Shown one piece after another: positions 11,071-22,165 of a DNA stretch of 64,000 bases (within the stretch, counting starts at the first letter, position 1; every line of letters starts with the position of its first letter). Position numbers and translations under genes: made by a program. The notes under the pieces were generated by a model. It did not search any database. It was given only the letters and a program-made list of their open reading frames with translations, and was not told the origin of the DNA. This stretch comes from Scilla litardierei (Eukaryota; Streptophyta; Magnoliopsida; Asparagales; Asparagaceae): the NCBI GenBank assembly GCA_030789695.1, contig CM061139.1, positions 103,400,037 to 103,464,036 on the forward strand, given 5' to 3'.

Positions 11071-12226
11071 TCTCCCACTCACACTTGAGGGGATTGTAAG
11101 AGAACGTCTTTCCCTTAGTTCTTTCATCTATCATACCGAGAAATAGACCGTGCGACCGTCATGCGCGTAGAGTCTGTTGTTGTGCACTTGTTAGAGATAC
11201 ACAACGACCTCGAAGGTGAAAAGTTGAGTAGTTCAACGCATGCTTTACCCTAGATTATTTCTTCACATTTCTTATACTTTATATTCAACAATTGAATCCC
11301 ATCTGGATTACAATTGGCTGGCCAGCTTTGAATCATTAAAGTCCAAATGCGAACATGAAATCAATCTTCCTCTTCTTGAGAACCTTATGATCTTGACTTG
11401 ATTCGCTTTTCTAACGTGCCCCGCCGAGCCGAATTACCATAGCCCATTAGTAACACGCTAAGATAGCGATCATCTCGTCAAATCTAAAGGAACCAATTGG
11501 AGTCCTTGAGGGTAAGAGTTAAGACCCGTATGGCCTTTGAGTCTCACATAATAGCAAACACTATTGCTACTAACTCAGTGGTCGAAATGCATACGTGGTA
11601 TGAACACGTATTACAACATCACTCCTTTCCCAGGGAGAGTATGTCTTAATGATGTTGTACGGATGAAAGATCAGACACCACAGTGCCTATCTTTTGAGTC
11701 CCCTTACTACTCAGGAAATATTCCCGGACTCTCATCCTGCATAAGACAGATAGGATTAAAAAATCCAATGAGATCTTTATATCCTTGTGATACAGATCTC
11801 AGATCTTTTGTAAGCATCCATATGATGCAGATCTTTCATTCGACTATCTTGTTAAAGTCTTGACTCTAAATCATTCGTCTAATGATTTTGACTTTAAACT
11901 AGTCTCATCTCTATCTTATCCATCTGATAAGATAAGGCGGTTGCTCATGTGAGAGAGCCAACCTTAATCTGTCCGACATACACACAATTCAGCTGAGATT
12001 TCAAAAATGTATACAAACATTTCTTAAGAAATTCATATGCAATGTTGGAAAAAAGAACTTATTCTTTTATTAATTTTGATCATTTCTTAGACATGGGAAT
12101 ATATATTTGGTACAACTCAGCCCATACGCAATCCTTGAGATGATAAGTGTTTATAAAACACATTTCTGGGGATCGCTTTCGTAAGCTGATCCTCTATCGT
12201 CTCATGCGTAGATATGTACCTTATGT
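11071..12226 (-). other. Polypurine tract and 3' noncoding region of element 3
   Basis: The minus strand reads GAGTGGGAGA at 11071-11080 next to the 3' LTR, a good polypurine tract. The rest to 12226 holds no recognisable domain. The RNase H motifs expected after the reverse transcriptase are not seen, so RNase H is probably deleted. Confidence 0.6.
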
Positions 12227-13602
12227 CTACCTTCTTGGTTTTATCATAGTCTTTTGCAAATCTGCAGTTCTTTTAAGATACTGCATTATCCTCTTAACCG
12301 CTTTCCAGTGTTCTTGCCCTGGGTTGGATTGGTAACAGCTTACCATTTCCAACGGCAAAACAGATGTCCGGTCTCGCACACACCATAGTGTACATAAGAC
12401 TATCAACTGCACTGGAATATGGAACTTTTTCCATAATTTCCTTTTCCTTTTGGTTCTTTGGACACGATTCCAGATATAAGTTATCGCATATGCTTATATG
12501 AATATCAATGGACTTGCAGTCCTGCATATTAAATCGTTCTAGGACCTTCTTTATATAAGTCTCCTGTGAAAGAGAAAGAAGTTTCTTCGAACGATTCCTT
12601 GAAATCTTAATTCCAAGGATATATGCGGCTTTTCCTATGCCTTTCATCTCAAATACTGATGAAAGCCAAGCCTTGATACTCATTACAAAGCCCTTGTCAT
12701 TTCTGGCTATTAAAATGTTATCTACATATAGATACATGATAATATACTTGCTTTTAATCCTCTTGATATATACTCAGTTATCTTCATCAAGCATGGAAAA
12801 AATCCATTTGATAAGACAACTTCTTGAAATCGTATATACCATTGCCTCGAGGATTATTTAAGACCATATATGGACTTACGAAGTTTACAAACCTTATGTT
12901 TGTTTCCTTCTTTTACAAACCCTGTTGGTTGTTCCATATAGATCTCCTCGTCCAATTCTCCATTGAGAAAGGCAGTCTTTACATCCATCTGATGTAATTC
13001 GAGGTATAAGCAAGCTACCATTGCGAATCAAGGTAAAACGCACAACAGGTGAGAAGTTTTCTTTGTAGTCTATCCCTTCCTGTTGCGTAAAACCTTTCGC
13101 GACAAGGCGAGCTTTATATCTATCTATAGAGCCATCAGCCTTATGCTTGATCTCGAGAACCCATTTGTTCCCAATTGCTCTATGTCCTCTGGGTGAGTTA
13201 ACTAAGTCCCAGACTTGGTTAACTTTTATGGATTTCAATTCCTTCTTCATCGCTTCCATCCATTTGTCTTTTGCAGGGCATGATGTGGCATATTTGAGAT
13301 TCTTCAAGTCCTTGTTGACTCGAATTTAGATCAATTCTAATATCACTCCCACTTGAAATGTTGTTAGAATTGCTCCCACTTGGATCATTATTCCCGTATG
13401 GAATAGGATAATCGTCATTCGTATAATCCATTGGTGAAGGTTGAAAAGTATTTTCGTTTTCACCAAGAATTCTCCCACTCGAATGAGGTAATCCTTCTTG
13501 ATCACAAATCTCAAATAGAGATAAGTCCTGACTTATCTCGCCCTGTCTTGGAAACTCGTTTTCCAAGAAAGTGACATCCCTCGACTCAAACTCAATTAGC
13601 AC
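12227..13602 (-). pseudogene. Copia reverse transcriptase of element 3 (broken)
   Basis: The minus-strand frames 13602-13219, 13307-12894, 12737-12294 and 12412-12227 together cover a copia reverse transcriptase. The N-terminal part has AIGNKWVLEIKHKADG and YKARLVAKGFTQQEGIDY. The catalytic loop is at 12717-12728 and reads YVDN, not YVDD: the fourth codon (12717-12719) is AAC, so one of the two metal-binding Asp residues is missing. Frameshifts separate all four pieces. The C-terminal piece has motif SNPGQEHWKAVKRI of the copia connection region. It would copy element RNA to DNA; this copy cannot. Confidence 0.85.
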
Positions 13603-14812
13603 ACCATTGTCTTCCTGACTAACAAAAACATAACCTTTGGAGTTTAATGCGTATCGTTTAAAGATACATTTCCTTCCCCATGGCCCAAGTTTGCCATACT
13701 TATGGGAGGAAATATGTGCGTTGAATGCACAAACTCAAGGTAAAATGTTTAAGTTAGGAGACCTTTGGTTCCACAACTCATAAGGAGTGGAGCTAACTGA
13801 TTTCGAGGGTACGCGGTTTAAAATGAAAACGGTTGTCAATAATGCATCACCCCAGAAGGTGATTGGCAAGTTAGCTTGCGCCATCATTGAACAGACCATT
13901 TTTCATTAAAGTCCTATACCTCCTTTCTGCAACAGCAATTTGTTGAGGAGTATAAGGCATAGTTACTTGATGTACTATGCCTTTTTCATCACAAAGTTCC
14001 TTTAAACTTGTTGATTGATATTCACCGCCCCTATCGGTTCGCATGACCTTAATCTTGCGATCTAATTGATTCTCCACTAAACTCATATAGTTTTTAAAGC
14101 AGGTTTAGTGCTTTCACTTTTGTGGGATATCAAATAGATATTACCGAATCGGGTGAAATCATCAATTAAAAGTGATGAAATAGGACTTCACGCGTCTTGT
14201 CTTGACATTCATCGGACCATATATGTCCGAATGGATAAGCGGTAATGGAACCTTGGCCCTTGTGCCGGTTCCAAACGGCTTGCGACAAGATTTCCTTTCA
14301 AGGCAATGTTCGCAGGTCGACATTTCAACCTTTGAAACATTGGATAGAAGGCCACGTTTGGCAAGTCTATCCATACGCGTTGGTCCAATATGACCAAGCC
14401 TTGAGTGCCAACAAATTATAGTAGACTCATTAGTCAAAGAATTTGTCACAAGGAAATGAGAAATCATACATTGTACTTATTACAATGAATCCTTTAAATA
14501 CATAACCCAGAACCAATAAAGGAATTATTACAAAAATAGGTCCATATTACAAACATGAAGGAACCAACCATTAACCAAGACCCAATAAATTGACCACAAT
14601 TTTAATATTCCTTTGAATATATGGAATGAAGAGAACATCATGAAGTAGGATAGTGCGGCCGTTGTCCAAGACAAGCTTGCGAGTCCCAACGCCTTTCACT
14701 TCAACACGTGTGTTGTTTCCTACATTGATCCACTTCATTCCTTGAGTATCCGGTGATACTCCACGAAGGACCGTCTGTCTTTTGCTATGTGGTCGGTGGC
14801 ACCTGAATCAAT
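13603..14812 (-). pseudogene. Copia protease and integrase of element 3 (broken)
   Basis: The protease motif DSGATDH is present at about 14786-14806 in a different frame from gag. A GAG-pre-integrase/HHCC zinc domain is at 14467-14162 (CWHSRLGHIG ... CEHCLERK). The integrase core fragment at 14086-13871 has RTDRGGEY and VAERRYRTLM, which carry the catalytic Asp and Glu context. Stops and frameshifts lie between the blocks. Integrase would insert the cDNA and leave the 5-bp target duplication seen around the element. Confidence 0.82.
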
Positions 14813-15734
14813 TATCCCAAAATGGATTAGATTCCACAAGAAATAGTGAACTAGAAACACATATGTAACTAGTATTACAAGTTACCTCGTCACTTCCACT
14901 CGTACACGAACGAGCATAGTGACCGAGCTTGTTGCACTTGAAGCACTTGATTCTTTTCAAGTCTTTCTTCTTGTGCCATTTCTTGTGTCCACCCTTATGT
15001 TTGGGTTCCTTGGTAGACTCAGGTTGCTTATTACGTTCATTAGAAGACTTCGAACGATCTTTACGTTTCTTTCCCCCGTGTGAGGAACTAGCAACCATGT
15101 GCACTTCTGCACCTGGCTTGGCAGCCGCAAGCCGCTCTTCCTCTAATTCGAGGTGCTTGGAAACATCGTTGAAGGTCTTGATGCTCTCATTATGAGTGAG
15201 ATGCATCTTCATCTGATCCCACCCATTTGGTAGGGAACGTATGACTGCTTGGATTTGTTGCTCATCTGTGAGCACATGACCTGCGTCCTTTAACTCCGAG
15301 ATAAGGTTCGCCATATGTCGCAGATGTTTCCCTATGGAATGATCTGGACTTTTCTTATATGTATCGAACTTTATAGTTAAGGCGCGAAGTTTGGACACCG
15401 ATGTGCCACCGAACTTCTCCTCTAGCTTGGACCATATGTCCATAGCTAGGTCATGTTCTCGGAAGATGCACATTATGTCATCAGCCATACTGCTTAATAA
15501 CGTAATGCGCGCTATCTTATTCTTCCGAGACCAAGCATCAAAAGCTTCCTTGTCTCTTCGGTGTTGGGCTGTAGTGCCCAACTCGGGTTCAATCATTACG
15601 TTCTTTAGAGTTTCGAGCACTTCTTGCTCCTCTAAAACGTATTGTATCTTAATGGACCAAAGTTTGTAATTATCGCCGTTGAGTTTTTCACCTTTGTTTA
15701 ACTCAGCGACGATATTCTTTGAAGCGGAAGACAT
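14808..15734 (-). CDS. Copia Gag of element 3 (UBN2-type with one zinc knuckle)
   Basis: I take the ATG at 15732-15734 (MSSASKN...) as the start because the family begins there; an upstream in-frame ATG at 15792-15794 adds 20 unlikely residues. The ~309-residue frame has the LNGDNYKLWSIKI block near the N-terminus, the capsid-like helices, a Lys-rich segment and a CCHC knuckle, CFKCNKLGHYARSC (about 14904-14945). It stays open through the knuckle and ends at 14808, just before the protease motif, which is in another frame. It may still make a capsid protein. It is the only intact ORF of this element. Confidence 0.8.
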   Translation of the reverse strand: MSSASKNIVAELNKGEKLNGDNYKLWSIKIQYVLEEQEVLETLKNVMIEPELGTTAQHRRDKEAFDAWSRKNKIARITLLSSMADDIMCIFREHDLAMDIWSKLEEKFGGTSVSKLRALTIKFDTYKKSPDHSIGKHLRHMANLISELKDAGHVLTDEQQIQAVIRSLPNGWDQMKMHLTHNESIKTFNDVSKHLELEEERLAAAKPGAEVHMVASSSHGGKKRKDRSKSSNERNKQPESTKEPKHKGGHKKWHKKKDLKRIKCFKCNKLGHYARSCTSGSDEVTCNTSYICVSSSLFLVESNPFWDN

Positions 15735-15893
15735 TTTACTTTTAAAATGCTGCAAAAGACACAAAACCGAAGGTTCGATCAAAAAACATTGCATAAAAAA
15801 TTCTTAAAATATAACTCCCACTTGAAATGATAATAGAATATCCCATTTGGATAGTTCTAAAATTCAAATCCCACTTGGAATTATATTATAGTT

Positions 15894-16155
15894 GATAAGT
15901 TACTTTCGAAAAATATTGAAGGTGTTGTTCTAGAATCGAAAAGGTCTCTATGATTCCAATCACCATCTAGAACAACTTTCAATATTCCCCCATCACTTAT
16001 CAAACAATAGTACTCTTATAGTACTAGCAGCGGAAAATAAGTATTTGATAAGTTACTTTCGAAAAATATTGAAGATGTTACTCTAGAATCGGAAAGGTCA
16101 CTATGTTTCCAATCACCATCTAGAGTAACTTTCAATATTTCTCCCTCACTTTATC
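15894..16155 (-). repeat. Duplicated long hairpin with compensatory changes
   Basis: Two copies of a 153-bp unit start at 15894 and 16047. The first 108-109 bp of each is an imperfect inverted repeat bounded by GATAAG...CTTATC, with internal AATATTGAA/TTCAATATT pairing. Copy 1 has TTGTTCTAGA (15925-15934) opposite TCTAGAACAA (15966-15975); copy 2 has TTACTCTAGA (16078-16087) opposite TCTAGAGTAA (16119-16128). Two adjacent base pairs changed on both arms together. It is a candidate RNA structure in the leader. Confidence 0.65.
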
Positions 16156-16199
16156 AAATGTTAGTACTCTTATAGTACTTAGCAGCGGAAAAGCGTTTT

Positions 16200-16470
16200 T
16201 GAAAACGTATTTTTCAAAACGAATATAAAATACATTGGCTAATCTCCGTAGAGTAGAGCACAACGTCATAAGTTCATTGGCTAATCTCCGTAGAGTAGAG
16301 CACAATGACATGGCTAATCTCGCATGAAGTAGAGCATTACGGCTAATCTTCAAGGAGTAGAGCACAATTTCATAAGTACATTGGCTAATCTCCGAAGAGT
16401 AGAGCACAATGACTTGGCTAATCTCGCATGAAGTAGAGCATTATGGCTAATCTTCAAGGAGTAGAGCCCA
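16200..16470 (-). repeat. Tandem GGCTAATCT repeats in leader of element 3
   Basis: About 28-35 bp units, three variants (…CTCCGTAGAGTAGAGC, …CTCGCATGAAGTAGAGC, …CTTCAAGGAGTAGAGC) in a recurring order. The overlapping minus-strand ORF here is an effect of the repeat and not a gene. Confidence 0.7.
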
Positions 16471-16679
16471 ATGAAAACTTCATTAAAACGTTAGTCCCGT
16501 ATGAACTATTCGGCACTGTAGTTAGCCCCGTATGGATTAATCTACACATTCGAGTTTGACCAAGGCCATTTGTTACCCCGTATGGGTCATCTGGCAAGTT
16601 TACAATCGACCCAGACCATTTGTCGGATTGGTCGACCAAAAACACAAAATTGGTCGACCAATTTTCGAATTCAACTTCT

Positions 16680-17051
16680 TCCCGGTCAGGGCCTCTGCCC
16701 TGACCCGGGCTTGGCCAAGGGCCGGCCAGGGCCTCTGCCCTGGCCGGCCAGGGGGCCTGGCCCCCTCGGCCAGGGCCGGCCAGGCCCTGGCCTCTGCCAG
16801 GGCCGGCCGGCCAGGCCCTGGCCACTGCCAGGGCCTGCCGGCCAGACCACTGGCCGGGGCCAGGGCTCCTGCCCTGGCCTCGGCCAGGCCCTGGCCTGAG
16901 GCCAGGGCGCCGGCCCTGGCCTCTGCCAGGGCCGGCAGGCCGCTGGCCGGGGCCAGGGCTCCTGCCCTGGCCTCGGCCAGGCCCTGGCCTGAGGCCAGGG
17001 CGCCGGCCCTGGCCTCTGCCAGGGCCGGCCTGGCCCTGGCAGTGGCCAGGG
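16680..17051. repeat. GC-rich GGCCAGG/CCTGGCC array, left part
   Basis: Dense alternation of CCTGGCC and GGCCAGG words with longer duplications inside. It lacks TA dinucleotides, so all six frames are open; the long ORFs here are not genes. Element 4 inserted in this array; the continuation is at 23954-24230. Confidence 0.85.
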
Positions 17052-18839
17052 TGTTGGATCTGGATCGTAGCCTAGAGGGGGGGTGAATAGGCTAATAAAA
17101 ATATTCGTGCAACCCACGAACAATCCCACGCAGTTATAGGCACAGACAGGGCAATAAAATAGCAATCACAGAATACGCACAGATATACCCTGGTTCGGTC
17201 GTCCCCACGACCTACTCCAGCCCCCGAAAGCAACAACTAGATAGATATGTAATCAAGTACAGCTACAATGAGTCAAGATCTCAAATCTACTCTCACCTAG
17301 CTCGTACGCACACCACGTGCTCTACACTATCAATCTAGTCAGATGCTCTCCCTCCGTGACAACTCCCAAGTCGTCAGGTCCCCAAAAATAACAAAGAAGG
17401 TAAAGTTTCCCCTACGAAGAACTAACACAAATACTACACAATATAATAAACAAGAGAGTTTAGAATGCTCAGATCGTGTAGCGGTGTCGTCTTCGTCAAT
17501 CAGCACTGGTCAGAACTCGTCTGACGTAGATGTAGATGTCTCTCGGCAACTCAGGTTGCGGCACGTTTCCTGATGTTGCGTCCTCCCTCTCTTTCTCAAT
17601 TTGTGCGGCTTTGCGTTCTGGTGCCTCTTCTTAAAATTCGGCCGGTCCCCTGTGCTTTGAATTTCGGCTGTCTCCCTGAAACAAAAGGCACACACAACAA
17701 AAGGGGGCTCTTGCACAAAAATGTTTTGATCAAACAATGGTCTGGAAAAAAAAAGCCTTGCACAAAGTAAAGAGCACAGAGATAAAAGTTAAAGCTTGGT
17801 TCTCATTCAAACATTTACCTTTTGCATGATACTTTCTTTCCCAATGTCAGGTCAAAGTTTTGCACTCTCTCAATAAATTGGTTTGAACAATAAAACTTAA
17901 AGACCCTTGCACATTAAACTCGGCTGCCAATAATTCCCTGAGAAAGAAAAAACAAACCAGCCATGTGCTCCTTTTTTTGATTTTTTCTTGCTGATGCCGA
18001 AATCCCCTTGGTTGGCCAATGAGTTAAAATGTTGCGGCTTGATTTGTGCGGCGCCTCTGTGCTCTCGGAACAAACAAAGGAGAAGGCTGCTCCTTTTATT
18101 CTTGCGGCCACCTGTTGAAGTTGCAAGCTTGGAAAAAAAATATAAAAACCCTAAAAACAAAACTAATATCTGGCCGGCTGCTGCCTCTCATCGAATCATG
18201 CGGCCTGTAAAAGAGAGCACCTCCACACACAAAAATTAAGCCCCGGTTTGTTTTTTTTGGGCCTTGTGTGTTTTGATTGGCTTTTGGGTGAATTTGCACA
18301 AATTACAAGTCTTGCCCTTCCACTCACGTTTGAGTACCATGCCAAAATAAAACCATTGCTTGGTCCTCTTTTTTTTGGTTGTTTATATATATATATGCCT
18401 TGGGAAATGAATTGGGAAATGAATTGGGCATGTGTACATTTTTTGTTGGTTTGCCTTGGGAGAATTTTTGGCCTGTGTACACTTTTTGGTTGGCTATCAA
18501 AACGAAATAGAAGGGCACCCCTTTTTTTTTAATCACGGCCTGAATGTTCATGTGGCCCAAATATTTAAAGGGAGAGGAGTTGTGAATCCTGTGTTATGTA
18601 TACCTAATTCAATGGTATGTTCATTTGGCCTGTGCACAATGACTAAGCACATATATAAGTACTTATATAAGTATATAATAAAACTTGGTACTTCCCTGTT
18701 CTCCTTTGCACATTGACCAAGTCCCTCCGTGAATTAATCATACGTTCGTCGTTCCTGAAACACTCAATACACACATTAAAAACGTTCACACACGTTTGTT
18801 ATCATCAAACACGAAGTTCACATATCGTTGCTACCAACA
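17052..18839 (-). repeat. 3' LTR of element 4
   Basis: 1788 bp. The plus strand begins TGTTGGATCTGG and ends CTACCAACA. Near the start (17071-17090) it carries the Sirevirus U5 block which, on the minus strand, reads CTATTCACCCCCCCTCTAGG. Short ORFs inside are identical in both LTR copies and are not genes. An AT-rich TATA-like stretch lies at 18646-18680. Confidence 0.92.
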
Positions 18840-20261
18840 ATCTCCCCCTTTTGATGATGACAAACCAAGTATAAGATTTGCACAATAAATTTTCAAATAG
18901 TGTGTGTGTGAGTGTGGCGATAGTGGTTGACATGCAATAGGATGAAATGATGTGCGAACAATAATGTATAAAGTTTAGCAATAAGCATGCTCAGCTCCCC
19001 CTATTTTTGTGATTCCCCAATATTCATTAATGCTCCCCCTTAATCAAACAATCATATTTTTCACGAGCATATTTTTGTGATTCCCCAATATTCATTAATG
19101 CTCCCCCTTAATCAAACAATCATATTTTTCACGAGCATTAATATCAATATCAAATCTTTCCCAATTTTTCTCCCCCTTTGTTATCATCAAAAGTCGAAAC
19201 ACGAAGTCAAAATCATATACCATGCAAAAAGAGAGTATTATTAACCATCACCAAACAATTGCATGCATACAATTATAGAATATTCAAGTCACAATCCAAT
19301 GAAATTAAATAGCTAAGACTTCAACACCAACGTGTAAAGTGTGATGATTAAAATTGAAGCACATAGGGAGAATCATTAAGAAAGTCAACCGGAACCAATC
19401 CACATTTTCCAAATAACATTCTATCACCTAGGATTGATTTTTCCCACCTCATTAAAAATGAGTTCAAGGTATCACACCCCAAAACATAGCCTAAAAGGAC
19501 TCTTAGATGTGGGAGTGACATTGCTTGACGAGTAAAAACACCAACGCTAAAGTTTACCCATAAAGCTTATGTTGGATACTCGTGGGTAATACCGTTGCCA
19601 AGGATTGTATCCATTTTCCATACGGAGCAATTATCTTTTGTTTTCACATTTTTTTAAAGAATATTTATAACAACAATTTCTTTTGCTCAATTTTTATCCA
19701 TGGCAAGGTATATCATATCCCTTAGATTTTCAGTTAAGTTTTCCTCCTACATTCACTTTCCATACTTCATAAACGATGTCTCCAAATGTGCAACAATAGT
19801 AATACATGTGGAAGTGAAATAGGCGGTGTAGAAATCAAGTTATTTTCATTCATTGAATATGCCATGAATATTTAGAAAGATGAACATGCGCATGTGGCAA
19901 AAGGAATAATACACCAATTTCTACATAGACATGAAAATCTTTTATGAATACTTCTTTTAATGAATCAAAGAGAAAGATACACATTTAAGCACCATTTTTT
20001 TTAGTTTTTCGATTTTTTTTTAAAGATGCATGAAGTACTAAAGCAAACATGAGATGCAATCACACAAACAAAAAAAATCATGCACACATAACAATGCAAC
20101 TACTAGCACACAAACAACGAAAAGTCATGCACACAACAAAAAACTATGAAGATATTCATTAAGTTCAAAGAATGAGATATACCTTCGCGTCGCCGTTTGA
20201 CTAAGGAGCTAAAAAGTAATGAAACATTCAATTTAGCGCTCCTCGTCAAATTTCCATCCAC
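18840..20261 (-). other. 3' noncoding region of element 4 with several polypurine-like tracts
   Basis: The polypurine tract AAAAGGGGGAGA (minus strand, 18841-18853) abuts the 3' LTR. Further copies of CTCCCCCT on the plus strand occur near 18995, 19032, 19100 and 19171. A 68-bp tandem duplication spans about 19002-19137. Pol would normally lie between gag and this region; it is absent. Confidence 0.7.
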
Positions 20262-22121
20262 CTACAAAAGAGGTGTCGTGTGTGACCTTGGAATCCAACA
20301 AGGTCCACTCACGTTAGTCATCAAAGATTTAGGAACCCATATTTGTTTGAACTTAATATTTTTGTTCCTATAATTGCAATGATATGAAGTATGACCAACG
20401 CATCCACATGTAAAGCACTTAGCATGAAAATTTCCAACCTTTGTTGATTCAATGTGAACTTTTCTATATTTTGATTTTTCAACATTTCTAAGACCATATC
20501 CTAGTCCTCGCCTATTATTGCCATAAATTTGATTTCCAAGAATAATATCCAAATTTTGTTTACCAATGGAAAATCTCTTTAATGACAATTCTAAACTAGC
20601 AACTTTGGATTTCAAGTGATCATTTTCGTTCACAAGCAAAGTGCATTTACTAACGAAAGCTCGCTTGTTTTCCTCTTCTTTCTTTTCAAAATCCCTCATT
20701 TTTTCATTAAGTTCAAGATTTAGCATGTTAATCTTTTCAGAAAGCAATTCATTTTCAACTTCAAGCTTTGTCTTATCTAGCTTATACATGCTAATATCCT
20801 TTAATAAAGAGGGACATGAAAGACAATCAGTTTTTTCAGACAAGCTAGCTTTTTCTTTTTCTAACATAGTAATGGTAGATTTGCATGCAACAAGCTCTTG
20901 TTTAATATTTTTCATTTCTATAGACATGTCATACTCAGTTTGTTGCATATCAAAATTATCATTCCTATAACATTCCACATCATCTTCTAGCTCATCAATT
21001 CTATGTTGCATTCCTTTACAGATTTCTAAAAATTCAGCTTTAGTGAGAGATTCTACCTCATTGTGTTTGGCCATCAATGCCATGCATGAGTGAGCTTCAT
21101 GTTCCTCATCCTCCTCCTCAGCTTCGCTATCCATATCCCACGTCAGCACTTTCGTTTTTCCTTTTGCAACTTGAGCTGTGTGTTGTTGTGGGCAATCTTT
21201 TATGTGGTGCCCTTTCTTCCTGCATTTAAAACATTCACTTCTATTAATAGCTTTCTGATCATAGGAATTTCTACCAAAATTAGAATTATTAGAACGAATG
21301 AACCTTTTTCCCATCTCAGCTCTTCCTTGATCAGTCTGAATGTATCTCCTGAAGTTTCTGACCATTAGGGCTTGCTCTTCATCAAGATCGTCGTCGTTAG
21401 CTTGAAGAGCTAATGGTGTGGAAGCTTTGGTCTTCTCTTCAGGTTTCTCTCTGGCTTCTATACTTTGCAATTCAAGCTCGTGTGACATTAGGTTGCCTAT
21501 CAAGTCCTCCACTTTCATTGTTGACAAGTCCTTAGCTTCTTGAATAGCGGTGACTTTAGGCCTGAACGAGCTTGGTAGCGCCCTTAAGATCTTTCGTACC
21601 TGTTCATGGCTAGAGTATGGCTTACCGAGGGAACTGGATTTGTAGACGATGTCCGTGAACCTCGCAAACATCTCTTTCACAGATTCTGTTGGTAGCATGC
21701 GGAAGCTCTCATATTCTGTGCAAAGCAACGCAAGTCTGGATTCCTTCACTTGCGATGTTCCCTCGTGGGTCACCTCCAGAGTATGCCAGATTTCCTGCGC
21801 AGTTAGACAATGTGAGATACGATTAAACTCAGATTTATCAAGAGAGCATATAAGCGCATTCATAGCTTTACCATTAAGAGTATAGAGTTTTTTATCAGCT
21901 AAATCCCACTTGTCTTTAGGCTTAATCATAACAGTGTCTTCAATTTTAATAGTGGGTAGACTATAACCATTTTCAACAATATCCCACACATCATAATCTA
22001 CAGACACTAGATAGATTTTCATCCTAGCCTTCCAATAAGCAAAGTCTACACCGTTAAACTTAGGGGGACGGGCTATAGACTGACCTTCAGCAAAAGCACA
22101 ATCAGATATATTCATGGTCAT
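20262..22121 (-). CDS. Sirevirus Gag of element 4 (intact, two zinc knuckles)
   Basis: One uninterrupted frame of 619 residues, ATG at 22119-22121, about 30 bp after the primer site. Residues 1-230 are the UBN2-type capsid region (PPKFNGVDFAYWKARMKIYL block). A first CCHC knuckle, CFKCRKKGHHIKDC, is at residues 297-310; an acidic stretch and a predicted coiled-coil-rich region follow (about 360-545); and a second knuckle, CFTCGCVGHTSYHC, is at residues 569-582. The tail KQIWVPKSL is the point where Sirevirus gag normally passes into protease, so the deletion removed everything after it. It likely forms particles that can package its own RNA, using partner enzymes. Confidence 0.9.
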   Translation of the reverse strand: MTMNISDCAFAEGQSIARPPKFNGVDFAYWKARMKIYLVSVDYDVWDIVENGYSLPTIKIEDTVMIKPKDKWDLADKKLYTLNGKAMNALICSLDKSEFNRISHCLTAQEIWHTLEVTHEGTSQVKESRLALLCTEYESFRMLPTESVKEMFARFTDIVYKSSSLGKPYSSHEQVRKILRALPSSFRPKVTAIQEAKDLSTMKVEDLIGNLMSHELELQSIEAREKPEEKTKASTPLALQANDDDLDEEQALMVRNFRRYIQTDQGRAEMGKRFIRSNNSNFGRNSYDQKAINRSECFKCRKKGHHIKDCPQQHTAQVAKGKTKVLTWDMDSEAEEEDEEHEAHSCMALMAKHNEVESLTKAEFLEICKGMQHRIDELEDDVECYRNDNFDMQQTEYDMSIEMKNIKQELVACKSTITMLEKEKASLSEKTDCLSCPSLLKDISMYKLDKTKLEVENELLSEKINMLNLELNEKMRDFEKKEEENKRAFVSKCTLLVNENDHLKSKVASLELSLKRFSIGKQNLDIILGNQIYGNNRRGLGYGLRNVEKSKYRKVHIESTKVGNFHAKCFTCGCVGHTSYHCNYRNKNIKFKQIWVPKSLMTNVSGPCWIPRSHTTPLL

Positions 22122-22151
22122 CTAAAAATCTAGGCTAGATCCTCTAAACTG

Positions 22152-22163
22152 GCTCTGATACCA
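22152..22163 (-). other. Primer binding site of element 4
   Basis: The plus strand reads GCTCTGATACCA, an exact complement of the Met-tRNA type primer site, two bases from the 5' LTR edge at 22166. Confidence 0.9.
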
Positions 22164-22165
22164 CT

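Larger units (their letters stand above)
15735..17051 (-). other. Gag-proximal half of the leader of element 3: hairpins, tandem repeats, GC array
   Basis: Going upstream from gag: two ~108-bp hairpins (15894-16155); seven or more tandem copies of a GGCTAATCTYCR...AGTAGAGCACAA unit (about 16200-16470); three copies of a CCCGTATGG-type block (16494-16600); two perfect TTGGTCGACCAA palindromes (16628-16639 and 16650-16661); and a CCTGGCC/GGCCAGG array (16680-17051). The other half of the leader is at 23954-24723. No upstream ORF is convincing. Confidence 0.7.

Noticed and set aside
16454..17165. Long ORFs in many frames (Gly/Pro/Trp/Arg-rich)
   Set aside because: All come from the GC-rich CCTGGCC array, which lacks stop codons for compositional reasons.
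17343..18716. Short ORFs repeated at 22457-23830
   Set aside because: Both sets are inside the two LTR copies of element 4; their identity reflects the LTR repeat and not gene duplication.
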